The notes under the pieces are model-generated. The model was not told where the DNA came from. It saw nothing but the letters and a program-made list of their open reading frames with translations, and did no database searches. Made by a program: the position numbers and the translations under genes. A stretch of DNA of 61,379 nucleotides from an uncultured Oscillospiraceae bacterium (lineage in GTDB: Bacteria; Bacillota; Clostridia; Oscillospirales; Oscillospiraceae), in the NCBI GenBank assembly GCA_910584045.1, contig CAJTYO010000012.1, positions 1 to 61,379 of the forward strand, in the 5' to 3' direction. Position 1 is the stretch's first letter. Each line of letters starts with the position of its first letter. Below are positions 27,275-35,985 of the stretch, in pieces.

Positions 27275-28072
27275 ATGGCAACCATCAAATTGAAAGTAAT
27301 GAACAAAGAGGGACACACCCTGGCTGCGAGTATCGCAGGAGAATCTGTCACGCTGGTTTACGCCGGCCGTTACCAGCCGGGGGACTGGATCGTGCTGGAA
27401 AGTGACGCCGAGGACTTATTCTGCACGATCCAGCTGGAGGATTCCATGCCGCCCGCCACGGTGTATCTGCCCAGCGGCAGCCTGCAATTCCATATCCCAT
27501 CGGAGGATGACCGGAGCAACTACTCTCCCAAGAGCTTCACCGGTCCGGTGCATCTGCTCCAGGCGCGGGTGCTGGAGAAAACGGAACTCTCTCAGCGCTG
27601 CAATCTGGCGCTGAACCCCTATGACCGCCACGACAGCGTGGGCTTTTTCCCCCATGCCAGGGCCAACATTGAGACCCGCAATGAGGCGGTATTTGCTGCC
27701 CGGAATGCCATCGACGGTGTTTTTGTGAACAACTCCCACGGGGAGTGGCCTTACCAGAGCTGGGGGATCAATCGGGACCCGAAAGCGGAGCTGCGTCTCG
27801 ATTTTGGCCGGATGGTCACGGTGGACGAGATTCGCCTAACTCTGCGGGCGGATTTCCCCCATGACAGCTGGTGGGAGGAAGCGGCTGTGGAGTTTTCTGA
27901 CGGCAGCCGGGAGATGCTGCGCCTGAAAAAAGAAGGAACACCCCAGTCATTTCCCATTGCACCGAGAAAAATAGAATGGCTCATCCTGAAGGATTTGAAA
28001 AAGGCCCCGGACATCAGCCCCTTCCCTGCTTTGACTCAAATCGAAGTGTACGGGTCAGAAATTTTAGATTAG
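27275..28072 (+). CDS. Cytoplasmic discoidin/F5-8C-like protein of unknown role
   Basis: A 265-residue protein without signal peptide. The N-terminal half (1 to about 120) is a small beta-rich domain; the C-terminal half (about 125-265) resembles a galactose-binding jelly roll, with ARNAIDGVFVNNSHGEWPYQSWG, LRLDFGRMVTVDEIRL and a final IEVYG. Such modules normally bind sugars on secreted enzymes, yet this one is free-standing and apparently cytoplasmic. It may bind imported oligosaccharides or be a non-catalytic partner of the GH enzymes. It lies 16 bases after the GH31 gene and 12 bases before kduI. No catalytic residues are recognised. The start at 27275 follows TAGGGGGG. Confidence 0.75.
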   Translation: MATIKLKVMNKEGHTLAASIAGESVTLVYAGRYQPGDWIVLESDAEDLFCTIQLEDSMPPATVYLPSGSLQFHIPSEDDRSNYSPKSFTGPVHLLQARVLEKTELSQRCNLALNPYDRHDSVGFFPHARANIETRNEAVFAARNAIDGVFVNNSHGEWPYQSWGINRDPKAELRLDFGRMVTVDEIRLTLRADFPHDSWWEEAAVEFSDGSREMLRLKKEGTPQSFPIAPRKIEWLILKDLKKAPDISPFPALTQIEVYGSEILD

Positions 28073-28084
28073 GAGAATGAGATC

Positions 28085-28927
28085 ATGGACATTCGCTATT
28101 CCGTCAACCCCAGCGATGTTAAGCGCTACACCACCGAGGAGCTCCGGAAGGAGTTCCTCATTGAGGACCTCTACCAGCCCGACCAGGTGAAGGCCACCTA
28201 CTCCCATGTGGACCGCATGGTGGTGCTGGGCATCATGCCCGTGACCAAGGAGGTCCCCATCGACCAGGGCATCGATGTGTGGGCCAACTTCGGCACCAGC
28301 TTCTTCCTGGAGCGCCGGGAGGCCGGCGTGTTCAACCTGGGCGGCCCCGGCTCCATCACCGTGGACGGGGAGAAGTACGGTCTGGGCTTTGAGGACTGCC
28401 TGTATATCACCATGGGGGCAAAGGACGTGGTCTTCGCCAGCGACAGTGCCGAAGATCCCGCCCGGTTCTATCTGGTGTCCGCCCCCGCCCACCGAAGCTA
28501 CGAGACCCGGCTGCTGAAATTTGACGACGCCGCCAAGCGCCCCTGCGGCGCGGCGGAGACCGCCAATGCCCGGGTCATCAACCAGTTCATCCACCCCGAC
28601 GTGCTGCCCACCTGCCAGCTGTCCATGGGCCTCACCCAGCTGTCCCCCGGCAGCGTTTGGAACACCATGCCCGCCCACACCCACGAGCGCCGGATGGAGG
28701 TCTACACCTACTTCAACATCCCCGAGGGCAACGTGGTCTTCCACATGATGGGCCAGGGCCAGGAGACCCGGCACATCGTCATGCAGAACTACGAGGCGGT
28801 CATCTCCCCCTCCTGGTCCATCCACTGTGGCTGCGGCACAGGCAGCTACACCTTCATCTGGGCCATGGGTGGCGAGAACCAGGCCTTCGATGATATGGAC
28901 GCAATCCCCATTATGGAGTTGCGTTGA
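28085..28927 (+). CDS. kduI: 5-keto-4-deoxyuronate isomerase
   Basis: A 280-residue cupin-type metal enzyme that converts 5-keto-4-deoxyuronate, formed from unsaturated galacturonate or glucuronate, to 3-deoxy-D-glycero-2,5-hexodiulosonate. The N-terminus (MDIRYSVNPSDVKRYTTEEL) and the metal-ligand segment PAHTHERRMEVYTYF are characteristic of KduI, and the length is the usual one. This is the step directly after GH88 releases the unsaturated uronate. The gene has much higher GC3 than its neighbours, a bias shared with the dehydrogenase at 29641. Confidence 0.95.
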   Translation: MDIRYSVNPSDVKRYTTEELRKEFLIEDLYQPDQVKATYSHVDRMVVLGIMPVTKEVPIDQGIDVWANFGTSFFLERREAGVFNLGGPGSITVDGEKYGLGFEDCLYITMGAKDVVFASDSAEDPARFYLVSAPAHRSYETRLLKFDDAAKRPCGAAETANARVINQFIHPDVLPTCQLSMGLTQLSPGSVWNTMPAHTHERRMEVYTYFNIPEGNVVFHMMGQGQETRHIVMQNYEAVISPSWSIHCGCGTGSYTFIWAMGGENQAFDDMDAIPIMELR

Positions 28928-28941
28928 GGAGGAAGGTGGCA

Positions 28942-29628
28942 ATGAAGCGTTCCGAGATCAACCGCGCCCTACGGGAGATGGAGACGATGTGCGCAAAACA
29001 AATTTTCCACCTGCCACCGTTCTGCGGCTTTACGCCGCGGCAGTGGGAGGATCTGGGGCATGAATACGACGAGATCCGTGACTGTATGCTGGGCTGGGAT
29101 ATTACCGACTACGGTAAGGACGATTTTGACCACTTTGGATTCTCCTTGGTGACAATCCGCAACGGGAAACGTGCTATGGAAGAAAAGTATCCCAAAGTCT
29201 ATGCGGAGAAGCTGCTATATCTCAAGGAAGGGCAATACGCGCCCAACCATTTTCACTGGTATAAAACGGAGGATATCATCAACCGCGGCGGCGGCAATGT
29301 CCTGATCCGTGTCTATAACTCCCTGCCAGACGAGGAGGTCGACTACCAATCTGATGTCACCGTCCATACCGACGGGCGTACCTACACCGTCCCTGCCGGG
29401 ACTCAGATTCGTCTGACCCCCGGTGAGAGCATCCACATCCAACAGAGGCTGTACCACGATTTTATGGTGGAGGCCGGCAGCGGACCGGTCCTGCTGGGAG
29501 AGGTCAGCCAGTGCAATGATGACAATACGGACAACCGATTTAATCCGCCAGTAGGCCGCTTCCCCTCTATTGAGGAGGACGAACCGCCTTACCGCCTGCT
29601 GTGCAACGAGTATCCGGAGGCAAAGTGA
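28942..29628 (+). CDS. D-lyxose ketol-isomerase-like protein
   Basis: A 228-residue cupin enzyme of the D-lyxose isomerase family (formerly DUF1498), which interconverts D-lyxose and D-xylulose and can also act on D-mannose and D-fructose. The metal site is visible as NHFHWYKTED (two His and a Glu), with a later His in QRLYHDFMVE. It lies between the two kdu genes, a position hard to explain by lyxose use. It may act on a uronate-derived or unusual sugar from the same glycan. GGAGGAAGG precedes the ATG at 28942. Confidence 0.85.
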   Translation: MKRSEINRALREMETMCAKQIFHLPPFCGFTPRQWEDLGHEYDEIRDCMLGWDITDYGKDDFDHFGFSLVTIRNGKRAMEEKYPKVYAEKLLYLKEGQYAPNHFHWYKTEDIINRGGGNVLIRVYNSLPDEEVDYQSDVTVHTDGRTYTVPAGTQIRLTPGESIHIQQRLYHDFMVEAGSGPVLLGEVSQCNDDNTDNRFNPPVGRFPSIEEDEPPYRLLCNEYPEAK

Positions 29629-29640
29629 AAGGAAAATTTT

Positions 29641-30441
29641 ATGGATATGCAAAAACTGTTCAGCCTGAAGGGCAAAGTAGCTCTGGTGACCGGCGGGGCC
29701 TACGGCATCGGCTTCGCTATGGCGGAGGCCCTGGCGAACGCGGGGGCGAAGATCGCCTTCAACTGCCGCAGCCAGGAGCATCTGGACAAGGCTCTGGCGG
29801 ATTACGCCGCCAAGGGCGTTGACGCCAAGGGCTACATCGCCGACGTCACCGACGAGGTCCAGGTGAAGGACCTCATCGCCAAGATCGAGGCCGATCTGGG
29901 CGGCGTGGACATCCTGTTCAACAACGCGGGCATCATCCGCCGCATCCCCATGACGGAGATGAGTGCGGAGGAGTTCCGGCAGGTGGTGGACATCGACCTG
30001 GTGGGCCCCTTCATCTGCGCCAAAGCCGTCATCCCCGGGATGCTGAAGAAGGGCTACGGGAAGATCATCAACATCTGCTCCATGATGAGCGAGCTGGGCC
30101 GTGAGACCGTCTCCGCCTACGCCGCCGCCAAGGGCGGACTGAAGATGCTCACCCGGAACATCTGCTCCGAGTACGGCGCGGCCAACATCCAGTGCAACGG
30201 CATCGGCCCCGGCTACATCGCCACCCCCCAGACCGCGCCCCTCCGGGAGCGCCAGCCGGACGGCAGCCGCCATCCCTTCGACCAGTTCATCATCGCCAAG
30301 ACCCCGGCGGGCCGCTGGGGAGACCCGGAGGATCTGGCGGGTCCGGCGGTGTTCCTGGCCTCCGACGCCTCCAACTTTGTCAATGGACACGTCCTCTACG
30401 TGGACGGCGGCATCCTGGCCTATATCGGCAAGCAGCCGTAA
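29641..30441 (+). CDS. kduD: 2-deoxy-D-gluconate / 2,5-diketo-3-deoxygluconate dehydrogenase-like SDR
   Basis: A 266-residue short-chain dehydrogenase. It has the TGGAYGIG cofactor loop, the NNAG motif, and the catalytic Ser, Tyr and Lys in NICSMMS and YAAAK. KduD reduces 2,5-diketo-3-deoxygluconate to 2-keto-3-deoxygluconate with NADH. Close relatives are often named gluconate 5-dehydrogenase, and sequence alone does not separate the two. The placement after kduI and before kdgA and kdgK makes the KduD role the best reading. GC3 is very high. Confidence 0.82.
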   Translation: MDMQKLFSLKGKVALVTGGAYGIGFAMAEALANAGAKIAFNCRSQEHLDKALADYAAKGVDAKGYIADVTDEVQVKDLIAKIEADLGGVDILFNNAGIIRRIPMTEMSAEEFRQVVDIDLVGPFICAKAVIPGMLKKGYGKIINICSMMSELGRETVSAYAAAKGGLKMLTRNICSEYGAANIQCNGIGPGYIATPQTAPLRERQPDGSRHPFDQFIIAKTPAGRWGDPEDLAGPAVFLASDASNFVNGHVLYVDGGILAYIGKQP

Positions 30442-30451
30442 GGAGACTGTG

Positions 30452-31096
30452 ATGAACAATGTTTTTGAGAAAATCCACGCCATCGGTATTCTGCCGGTGA
30501 TTGCCCTGGATGAAGCGGCCCAGGCTGTTCCGCTGGCAAGGGCCTTGGCCGCAGGCGGTATTCCAGCGGCAGAAGTTACATTTCGTACCGAAGCCGGAGA
30601 AGAAGCGATTCGCCGGATTGCCCAAGAGGTCCCGGAGGTACTGGTGGGCGCGGGGACGATACTGACCACTGAGCAGGCAGACCGCGCCGTGAACGCCGGG
30701 GCAAGATTCATTGTCAGTCCCGGTACGAACGCGAAGGTGGTCTATCACTGCCAGGAGTTAGGCGCACACCCCATCCCCGGTGCGGTCACGCCCACGGAAA
30801 TCGAAACGGCTATGGAACTTGGACTGGACACGCTGAAATTCTTCCCGGCGGAACCCTCCGGCGGACTGGGGATGATCAAAGCCCTCTCCGCACCCTATAC
30901 GCAGGTCAAATTTATCCCCACCGGCGGCATCAGCGCCGCCAATGTGGGGGAGTACCTGAAATATCCAAAGATTTTGGCCTGTGGCGGCAGTTGGATGGTC
31001 AAGAAGGACTTGATAAACGCCAGAAAATTCGATGAGATCCAAGCGATGGCGGCGGAAGCCGCCGCCATCGTGAGATTGGTCCGGGAGGGCAGGTAG
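30452..31096 (+). CDS. kdgA: KDPG / 4-hydroxy-2-oxoglutarate aldolase
   Basis: A 214-residue class I aldolase that splits 2-keto-3-deoxy-6-phosphogluconate into pyruvate and glyceraldehyde-3-phosphate, the last step of uronate breakdown. The Schiff-base lysine is K129 in LKFFPAE; GAGT and PTGGIS phosphate-binding motifs are also visible. Length is normal for the Eda/KdgA family. The start follows AAGGAGACTGTG, and the gene ends one base before kdgK starts. Confidence 0.93.
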   Translation: MNNVFEKIHAIGILPVIALDEAAQAVPLARALAAGGIPAAEVTFRTEAGEEAIRRIAQEVPEVLVGAGTILTTEQADRAVNAGARFIVSPGTNAKVVYHCQELGAHPIPGAVTPTEIETAMELGLDTLKFFPAEPSGGLGMIKALSAPYTQVKFIPTGGISAANVGEYLKYPKILACGGSWMVKKDLINARKFDEIQAMAAEAAAIVRLVREGR

Positions 31097-31097
31097 C

Positions 31098-32123
31098 ATG
31101 GCAAAAAGAGTTGTGACATTTGGTGAGATCATGCTGCGTCTGGCCCCCAATGGGTACTATCGCTTCTTCCAGAACGACCAGCTCCAGGCCACCTTCGGCG
31201 GCGGTGAGGCAAATGCAGCGGTCTCTCTGGCAAACTTCGGTCTGGATTCGGTGTATGTGACCAAGCTGCCCACCCATGCCATCGGCCAGGCGGCGGTGGA
31301 TTCCCTGCGGCATTTCGGAGTAGATACCAGCAAAATTGTTCGCGGCGGCGACCGGGTGGGCATCTACTATCTGGAGAAGGGCGCAAGCCAGCGGGGCAGC
31401 GTGTGCATCTATGACCGGGCTCACTCCGCCATCCAGGAGGCAAAACGGGAGGACTTTGACTGGGATACCATTTTTGAGGGAGCGGACTGGTTTCACTTCA
31501 CCGGGATCACTCCGGCGCTGGGGCAGAATCTGGTGGAGATCTGTCTGGATGCCTGCCAGGCGGCGAAGGCGCGGGGCGTAAAGATATCTTGCGACCTGAA
31601 CTACCGCAGCAAGCTCTGGACGCAGGAGCAAGCCAGAGGTGCAATGACCCGGCTGTGCGAGTATGTGGATGTGTGTATCTCCAATGAGGAGGACGCCAAG
31701 GATGTGTTCGGCATCGAGGCGGAGAACACGGACGTCTATGGCGGGAAGCTGAATAAGGACGGGTACAGGAGTGTGGCAAAGCAGCTGACGGACAGATTTG
31801 GCTTTGAAAAGGTTGCTATTACCCTGCGCACTTCCATTTCCGCCAGCGACAACGACTGGGCGGGGATGCTGTACGATGGGAGAGACTGCTATTTCTCCAA
31901 GGAGTACCATCTGCACATCGTAGACCGCGTAGGCGGCGGGGACAGTTTCGGCGGCGGGCTGATCTATGCCCTGCTCTCCAGTAAGGACTCCCAGGCGTCT
32001 ATTGAGTTCGCCGTGGCGGCCTCTGCGCTGAAGCACTCCATCGAGGGGGATTTCAACCGTGTGTCCGTTGCCGAGGTAGAGAAGCTGGCCGGGGGCGACG
32101 GCTCCGGAAGGGTACAGCGGTAA
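31098..32123 (+). CDS. kdgK: 2-keto-3-deoxygluconate kinase
   Basis: A 341-residue PfkB-family sugar kinase. The N-terminal VTFGEIMLRLAP and GGGEANAAVSLANFG motifs and the C-terminal DRVGGGDSFGGGLIYAL signature (with the catalytic Asp) are present. It phosphorylates 2-keto-3-deoxygluconate to the KDPG cleaved by the aldolase encoded immediately upstream. The two genes are separated by one base, which suggests coupled translation. Confidence 0.93.
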   Translation: MAKRVVTFGEIMLRLAPNGYYRFFQNDQLQATFGGGEANAAVSLANFGLDSVYVTKLPTHAIGQAAVDSLRHFGVDTSKIVRGGDRVGIYYLEKGASQRGSVCIYDRAHSAIQEAKREDFDWDTIFEGADWFHFTGITPALGQNLVEICLDACQAAKARGVKISCDLNYRSKLWTQEQARGAMTRLCEYVDVCISNEEDAKDVFGIEAENTDVYGGKLNKDGYRSVAKQLTDRFGFEKVAITLRTSISASDNDWAGMLYDGRDCYFSKEYHLHIVDRVGGGDSFGGGLIYALLSSKDSQASIEFAVAASALKHSIEGDFNRVSVAEVEKLAGGDGSGRVQR

Positions 32124-32138
32124 CGGAGGATATGGAAT

Positions 32139-33290
32139 ATGGAAAAGTATCAGGCATGGGCGGGGGAAACGCTGGCAAAGGTCCGTGCGAAAATGGCCTG
32201 GGTCAGTGAGAAAAACAAAGATAAGATCCCCTACACCACAGATGAAACCGGCAGCTATGACGACCGATCCGATCCAACCGTTTCCTGGAATCGGGATGAC
32301 GGGCTGAACTGGTGGACCAACGGCTTCTGGGGCGGCTTGATGTGGCTGCTGTATCGGGACACCGGGGAGGAGCGGTATGCCGAGATCGCCAGGTGCACGG
32401 AGAAAAAGCTGGAGCAGTGCTTCTCCGACTTTTACGGGCTGCACCACGATGTGGGCTTCATGTATCTGCTCACCTCCGCAGCGGATTGCAAGCTCACTGG
32501 CAGCGGGGACGCTCGGCGGAACGCCCTCCACGCGGCCAATCTTCTGGCGGGGCGGTTCAATCCGGCGGGACGGTTCATCCGGGCGTGGAACGAAAACGGG
32601 GACAAAGACGTGCGAGGATGGGCCATCATCGACTGCATGATGAATCTTTCCCTGCTCTACTGGGCTTCCCAAGAGAGCGGTGACCCCCGGTTCCGACAGA
32701 TCGCGGTGATGCACGCGGACACCACGCTGAAGCATTTCCTCCGCCCCGACGGCTCGGTTCGCCATATCGTGGAATTTGATCCGGAGACGGGCGCGTTTGT
32801 GCGGGACTACGGCGGACAGGGTTATGAGCAGGGCTCATCCTGGACCCGTGGTCAGGGCTGGGCGGTATACGGCTTTGCCAACAGCTATGCCCACACGGGT
32901 GATCCGGTCTATCTGGATGTGGCCAAACGGGTGGCCCACTACTGCATTGCCAATCTGCGGGAGGACGGTATTATCCCGGTGGACTTCCGCCAGCCAGAGG
33001 ACCCGGCATGGGAGGACTCCTGCGGCGCGTGCGTCATCGCCGATGGGCTGCTGGAGGTGGCAAGGTTTGTGCCGGACTGTGAGAAACCGCTGTATACCTG
33101 CGCCGCCGTGAAAATTCTGAAGGCCATCGCAGAAACCAGGGCGGACTGGTCGGAAAACTGCGACGCCGTCGTGCAGAACTGTACGGCGGCGTACCACGAT
33201 GAGAAACACCACTTCCCCATGGTGTATGCGGATTATTTCTTCATTGAGGCACTGTATAAGCTGGCCGGCGGGGAAAATTTGATCTGGTAA
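32139..33290 (+). CDS. Unsaturated glucuronyl hydrolase, family GH88
   Basis: A 383-residue cytoplasmic (alpha/alpha)6-barrel enzyme that removes 4,5-unsaturated uronic acid from the non-reducing end of lyase products. WWTNGFWGG, HHDVGF with D104 and WAIIDC with D165 are seen; the 61-residue spacing of the two Asp equals that of D88 and D149 in the characterised Bacillus GH88 enzyme. This favours GH88 over GH105. It supplies KduI with its substrate and links the secreted lyase to the kdu/kdg pathway. It follows kdgK after 15 bases. Confidence 0.9.
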   Translation: MEKYQAWAGETLAKVRAKMAWVSEKNKDKIPYTTDETGSYDDRSDPTVSWNRDDGLNWWTNGFWGGLMWLLYRDTGEERYAEIARCTEKKLEQCFSDFYGLHHDVGFMYLLTSAADCKLTGSGDARRNALHAANLLAGRFNPAGRFIRAWNENGDKDVRGWAIIDCMMNLSLLYWASQESGDPRFRQIAVMHADTTLKHFLRPDGSVRHIVEFDPETGAFVRDYGGQGYEQGSSWTRGQGWAVYGFANSYAHTGDPVYLDVAKRVAHYCIANLREDGIIPVDFRQPEDPAWEDSCGACVIADGLLEVARFVPDCEKPLYTCAAVKILKAIAETRADWSENCDAVVQNCTAAYHDEKHHFPMVYADYFFIEALYKLAGGENLIW

Positions 33291-33307
33291 TTTTTTAGGA
33301 GGAAGTC

Positions 33308-35050
33308 ATGAAGTTTGAAATCCGGGATACCTTCTATCTGGATAATCAGCAAATGCAGATCATTTCCGGCTCTATTCACTATTTCCGCGTCGTTCCGGAA
33401 TACTGGCGGGACCGGCTGGAGAAGCTGAAAGCCATGGGCTGCAACACTGTGGAAACCTACATTCCCTGGAACCTCCACGAGCCCAAAAAGAGCGAGTTCC
33501 ATTTTGACGGAATGTTGGATGTGGTGCGCTTTGTCCGGTTGGCCCAGGATCTGGGACTGTATGTCATCCTGCGGCCCGCGCCCTACATATGCGCGGAGTG
33601 GGAGTTGGGAGGACTGCCGGCCTGGCTGCTGGCGGAGGATGGGATGCGGCTCCGGGCGGCCTATCCGCCATTTCAGAAGCACGTTGCGGACTATTATCAT
33701 GTGCTGATGGAAAAGCTGGTCCCGCTGCAAATCGACCAGGGCGGCCCGGTCATCATGATGCAGGTGGAAAACGAATACGGCTCATATTCCAATGACAAAA
33801 CATATCTTCGTTGGCTGCGGGACTTGATGCGCACGGAGGGAGTCACTGTCCCGCTGGTGACTTCAGATGGCCCGGAGACGGAGTGCCTGGACGGCGGGAC
33901 TCTGGAGGGAGTCACCCCCACGGCCAACTTTGGCTCCCATACAGAGGAGCGGTTCGGAGTCCTGCGGGAATACAGGCCGGGCGGTCCGCTGATGTGCATG
34001 GAGTTCTGGGTGGGCTGGTTCGACTATTGGGGCAACGGTGGGCATATGACTGGGAACCTGGAGGAATCTGTCCAGGATTTGGATAAGATGCTGGAACTGG
34101 GTCATGTGAACATCTATATGTTCGAGGGCGGCACCAATTTTGGCTTCATGAGCGGGGCCAACTACTATGACCGGTTGACGCCGGATGTGACCAGCTATGA
34201 CTATGACGCAGTGTTGACGGAGGACGGTCAGATCACAGAAAAATACCGCCGTTATCGGGACGTGATTGCCAAGTACCGGGAGGTCCCGGAGGTGAAGCTC
34301 TCCACGAACATCCGCCGGATAGCATACGGTAAACTGCCGGTGCAAGACAAGGTGGGACTGTTCTCCGTGCTGGAGGATCTGAGCGCGCCGGTGGAGGGCA
34401 TCCACACCCAGTCCATGGAGCGGCTGGGGCAGAATTACGGCTATATCCTCTACCGCTCCAACCTGGACACGGAGGACCATATCGGGAGGCTCCGACTGTA
34501 TCGTGCCAACGACCGCGCCCAGGTTTTTGTGGACAGCACACCTCTGGTTACGCTCTATGACCGGGAGCTGCTGGAGGAGAAACAGGTGGACGCTTCCTTT
34601 GAAAAAGGGGCATCTCTGGATATTCTGGTGGAGAACATGGGGCGGGTCAACTTCGGCCCCCGGCTGGAGGAGCAGCGAAAGGGCATCGGCCAGGGAGTCG
34701 TCATCAACGGCCACTGGCACACCGGCTGGCGGCAATATCCGTTGCCGCTGGACAATCTGGAGAAGCTGGACTTCTCCAAGGCGTATCAGCCGGGGCTTCC
34801 CGGGTTTTACCGGTTTGTCTTTGATGCGGCGGAGCTGGGCGACACATTCTTGGATTTTTCCGGCTGGGGGAAAGGGTGCGCCTTTGTAAACGGGTACAAT
34901 ATCGGCCGGTTCTGGGAGATCGGGCCGCAGAGACGGCTGTATATTCCCGCGCCGCTTCTGCGTCCGGGGATGAATGAGATCATCTTTTTTGAGACGGAGG
35001 GCAGGACCGGGGGGATCATTACGCTGAGGGATACGCCGGACATCGGCTGA
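33308..35050 (+). CDS. Beta-galactosidase, family GH35
   Basis: A 580-residue cytoplasmic enzyme. It has the GH35 N-terminal signature SGSIHYFRVVPEYWRDRL, GCNTVETYIPWNLHEP and GGLPAWLL; acid/base E156 in QVENEYGS and nucleophile E232 in MCMEFWVGW. C-terminal jelly-roll regions cover about 370-580. It releases terminal beta-galactose from imported oligosaccharides, consistent with a galactan or arabinogalactan component in the target glycan. A strong AGGAGGAAG site precedes the ATG. Confidence 0.93.
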   Translation: MKFEIRDTFYLDNQQMQIISGSIHYFRVVPEYWRDRLEKLKAMGCNTVETYIPWNLHEPKKSEFHFDGMLDVVRFVRLAQDLGLYVILRPAPYICAEWELGGLPAWLLAEDGMRLRAAYPPFQKHVADYYHVLMEKLVPLQIDQGGPVIMMQVENEYGSYSNDKTYLRWLRDLMRTEGVTVPLVTSDGPETECLDGGTLEGVTPTANFGSHTEERFGVLREYRPGGPLMCMEFWVGWFDYWGNGGHMTGNLEESVQDLDKMLELGHVNIYMFEGGTNFGFMSGANYYDRLTPDVTSYDYDAVLTEDGQITEKYRRYRDVIAKYREVPEVKLSTNIRRIAYGKLPVQDKVGLFSVLEDLSAPVEGIHTQSMERLGQNYGYILYRSNLDTEDHIGRLRLYRANDRAQVFVDSTPLVTLYDRELLEEKQVDASFEKGASLDILVENMGRVNFGPRLEEQRKGIGQGVVINGHWHTGWRQYPLPLDNLEKLDFSKAYQPGLPGFYRFVFDAAELGDTFLDFSGWGKGCAFVNGYNIGRFWEIGPQRRLYIPAPLLRPGMNEIIFFETEGRTGGIITLRDTPDIG

Positions 35051-35064
35051 GGAGTGTTTTAATT

Positions 35065-35985
35065 GTGGCGGCATATTTATTTTCTCATTTTGCCGGTGAA
35101 AAATCAGATGGCGAACAGGTTTACTTCGCAGTAAGCCGCGATGGACTACATTGGCAGGATCTCAATGATGGACACCCTGTTCTATGCTCAACCCTAGGAA
35201 CCTGTGGTGTACGTGATCCGTTTCTGGTGCGGCACCCAATAAGCAGAAAGATATATCTGATAGCTACCGACTTATGTATTGGGGCGAAAGCGGATTGGGG
35301 TGCAGCCCAGACGAGCGGAAGCCGTGATATACTTGTGTGGGAAACAGAAGACATCGTCCATTGGAGTCAGGAGAGAACCTGCATGGTCGGACTTTCAAAC
35401 GCGGGCTGCGTCTGGGCTCCGGAAGCACTATATGACCAGAGCAAGAATGCGTTTTTTATGTTTTTTTCTTCCAACGTGAAAAATGATGGAGATGAACGAG
35501 CAAAGCACAGAATCTATGCGGCGTATACAAGGGACTTCAGGCATTTTTCCAAGACATTTCTATACATGGAAAAAAAGTGCGACATCATCGACACCACAAT
35601 TTGGGTGGACAAAGGCCTGTTTTATCGCATATCTAAGGATGAGGACAGCAAGCGACTAATACTGGAATCATCAGACGCATTGCTAGGAGAATATACGGAG
35701 ATTGATTCTCCGCAGCTGCAATCCTTGGAAGGAGTAGAGGGGCCGGAGATGTATCTATTGCCGGATGGGCGAACTTGGTGTTTGATAGTAGACCAGTTTA
35801 TGCTAGGAAAAGGATATATGCCGATGGTCTCTCGAGATCTATCGGCAGGAACATTTCAAATTCTTGACCCGAGACAGTATAATTTGGGGAAATCTTTCAA
35901 GCGGCATGGCGGTGTTCTTCCAATTACAGAGGACGAGTATGATCGCCTTGTGTACACATATGGACGGGGGACATATCAAAAATGA
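35065..35985 (+). CDS. GH43-like glycosidase, AT-rich
   Basis: A 306-residue five-bladed-propeller protein. GVRDPFLV (with Asp), GCVWAPEAL and EGPEMYLLPDG (with Glu) give the three-carboxylate pattern of family GH43. The subfamily is not recognised, but arabinofuranosidase- or galactanase-like action is plausible. It starts with GTG at 35065 (GGAG 10 bases upstream) and has no signal peptide. Base composition differs sharply from its neighbours, with many AUA, CUA and AGA codons in an otherwise GC-rich operon, pointing to a later insertion of this single gene. Its stop overlaps the next gene by 4 bases. Confidence 0.8.
   Translation: MAAYLFSHFAGEKSDGEQVYFAVSRDGLHWQDLNDGHPVLCSTLGTCGVRDPFLVRHPISRKIYLIATDLCIGAKADWGAAQTSGSRDILVWETEDIVHWSQERTCMVGLSNAGCVWAPEALYDQSKNAFFMFFSSNVKNDGDERAKHRIYAAYTRDFRHFSKTFLYMEKKCDIIDTTIWVDKGLFYRISKDEDSKRLILESSDALLGEYTEIDSPQLQSLEGVEGPEMYLLPDGRTWCLIVDQFMLGKGYMPMVSRDLSAGTFQILDPRQYNLGKSFKRHGGVLPITEDEYDRLVYTYGRGTYQK

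Noticed and set aside
28085..30441. Very high GC3 of kduI and the SDR gene as a sign of foreign origin
   Set aside because: The same bias is seen in the transporter lipoprotein and fits high expression in a GC-rich host. Transfer cannot be told apart from selection.
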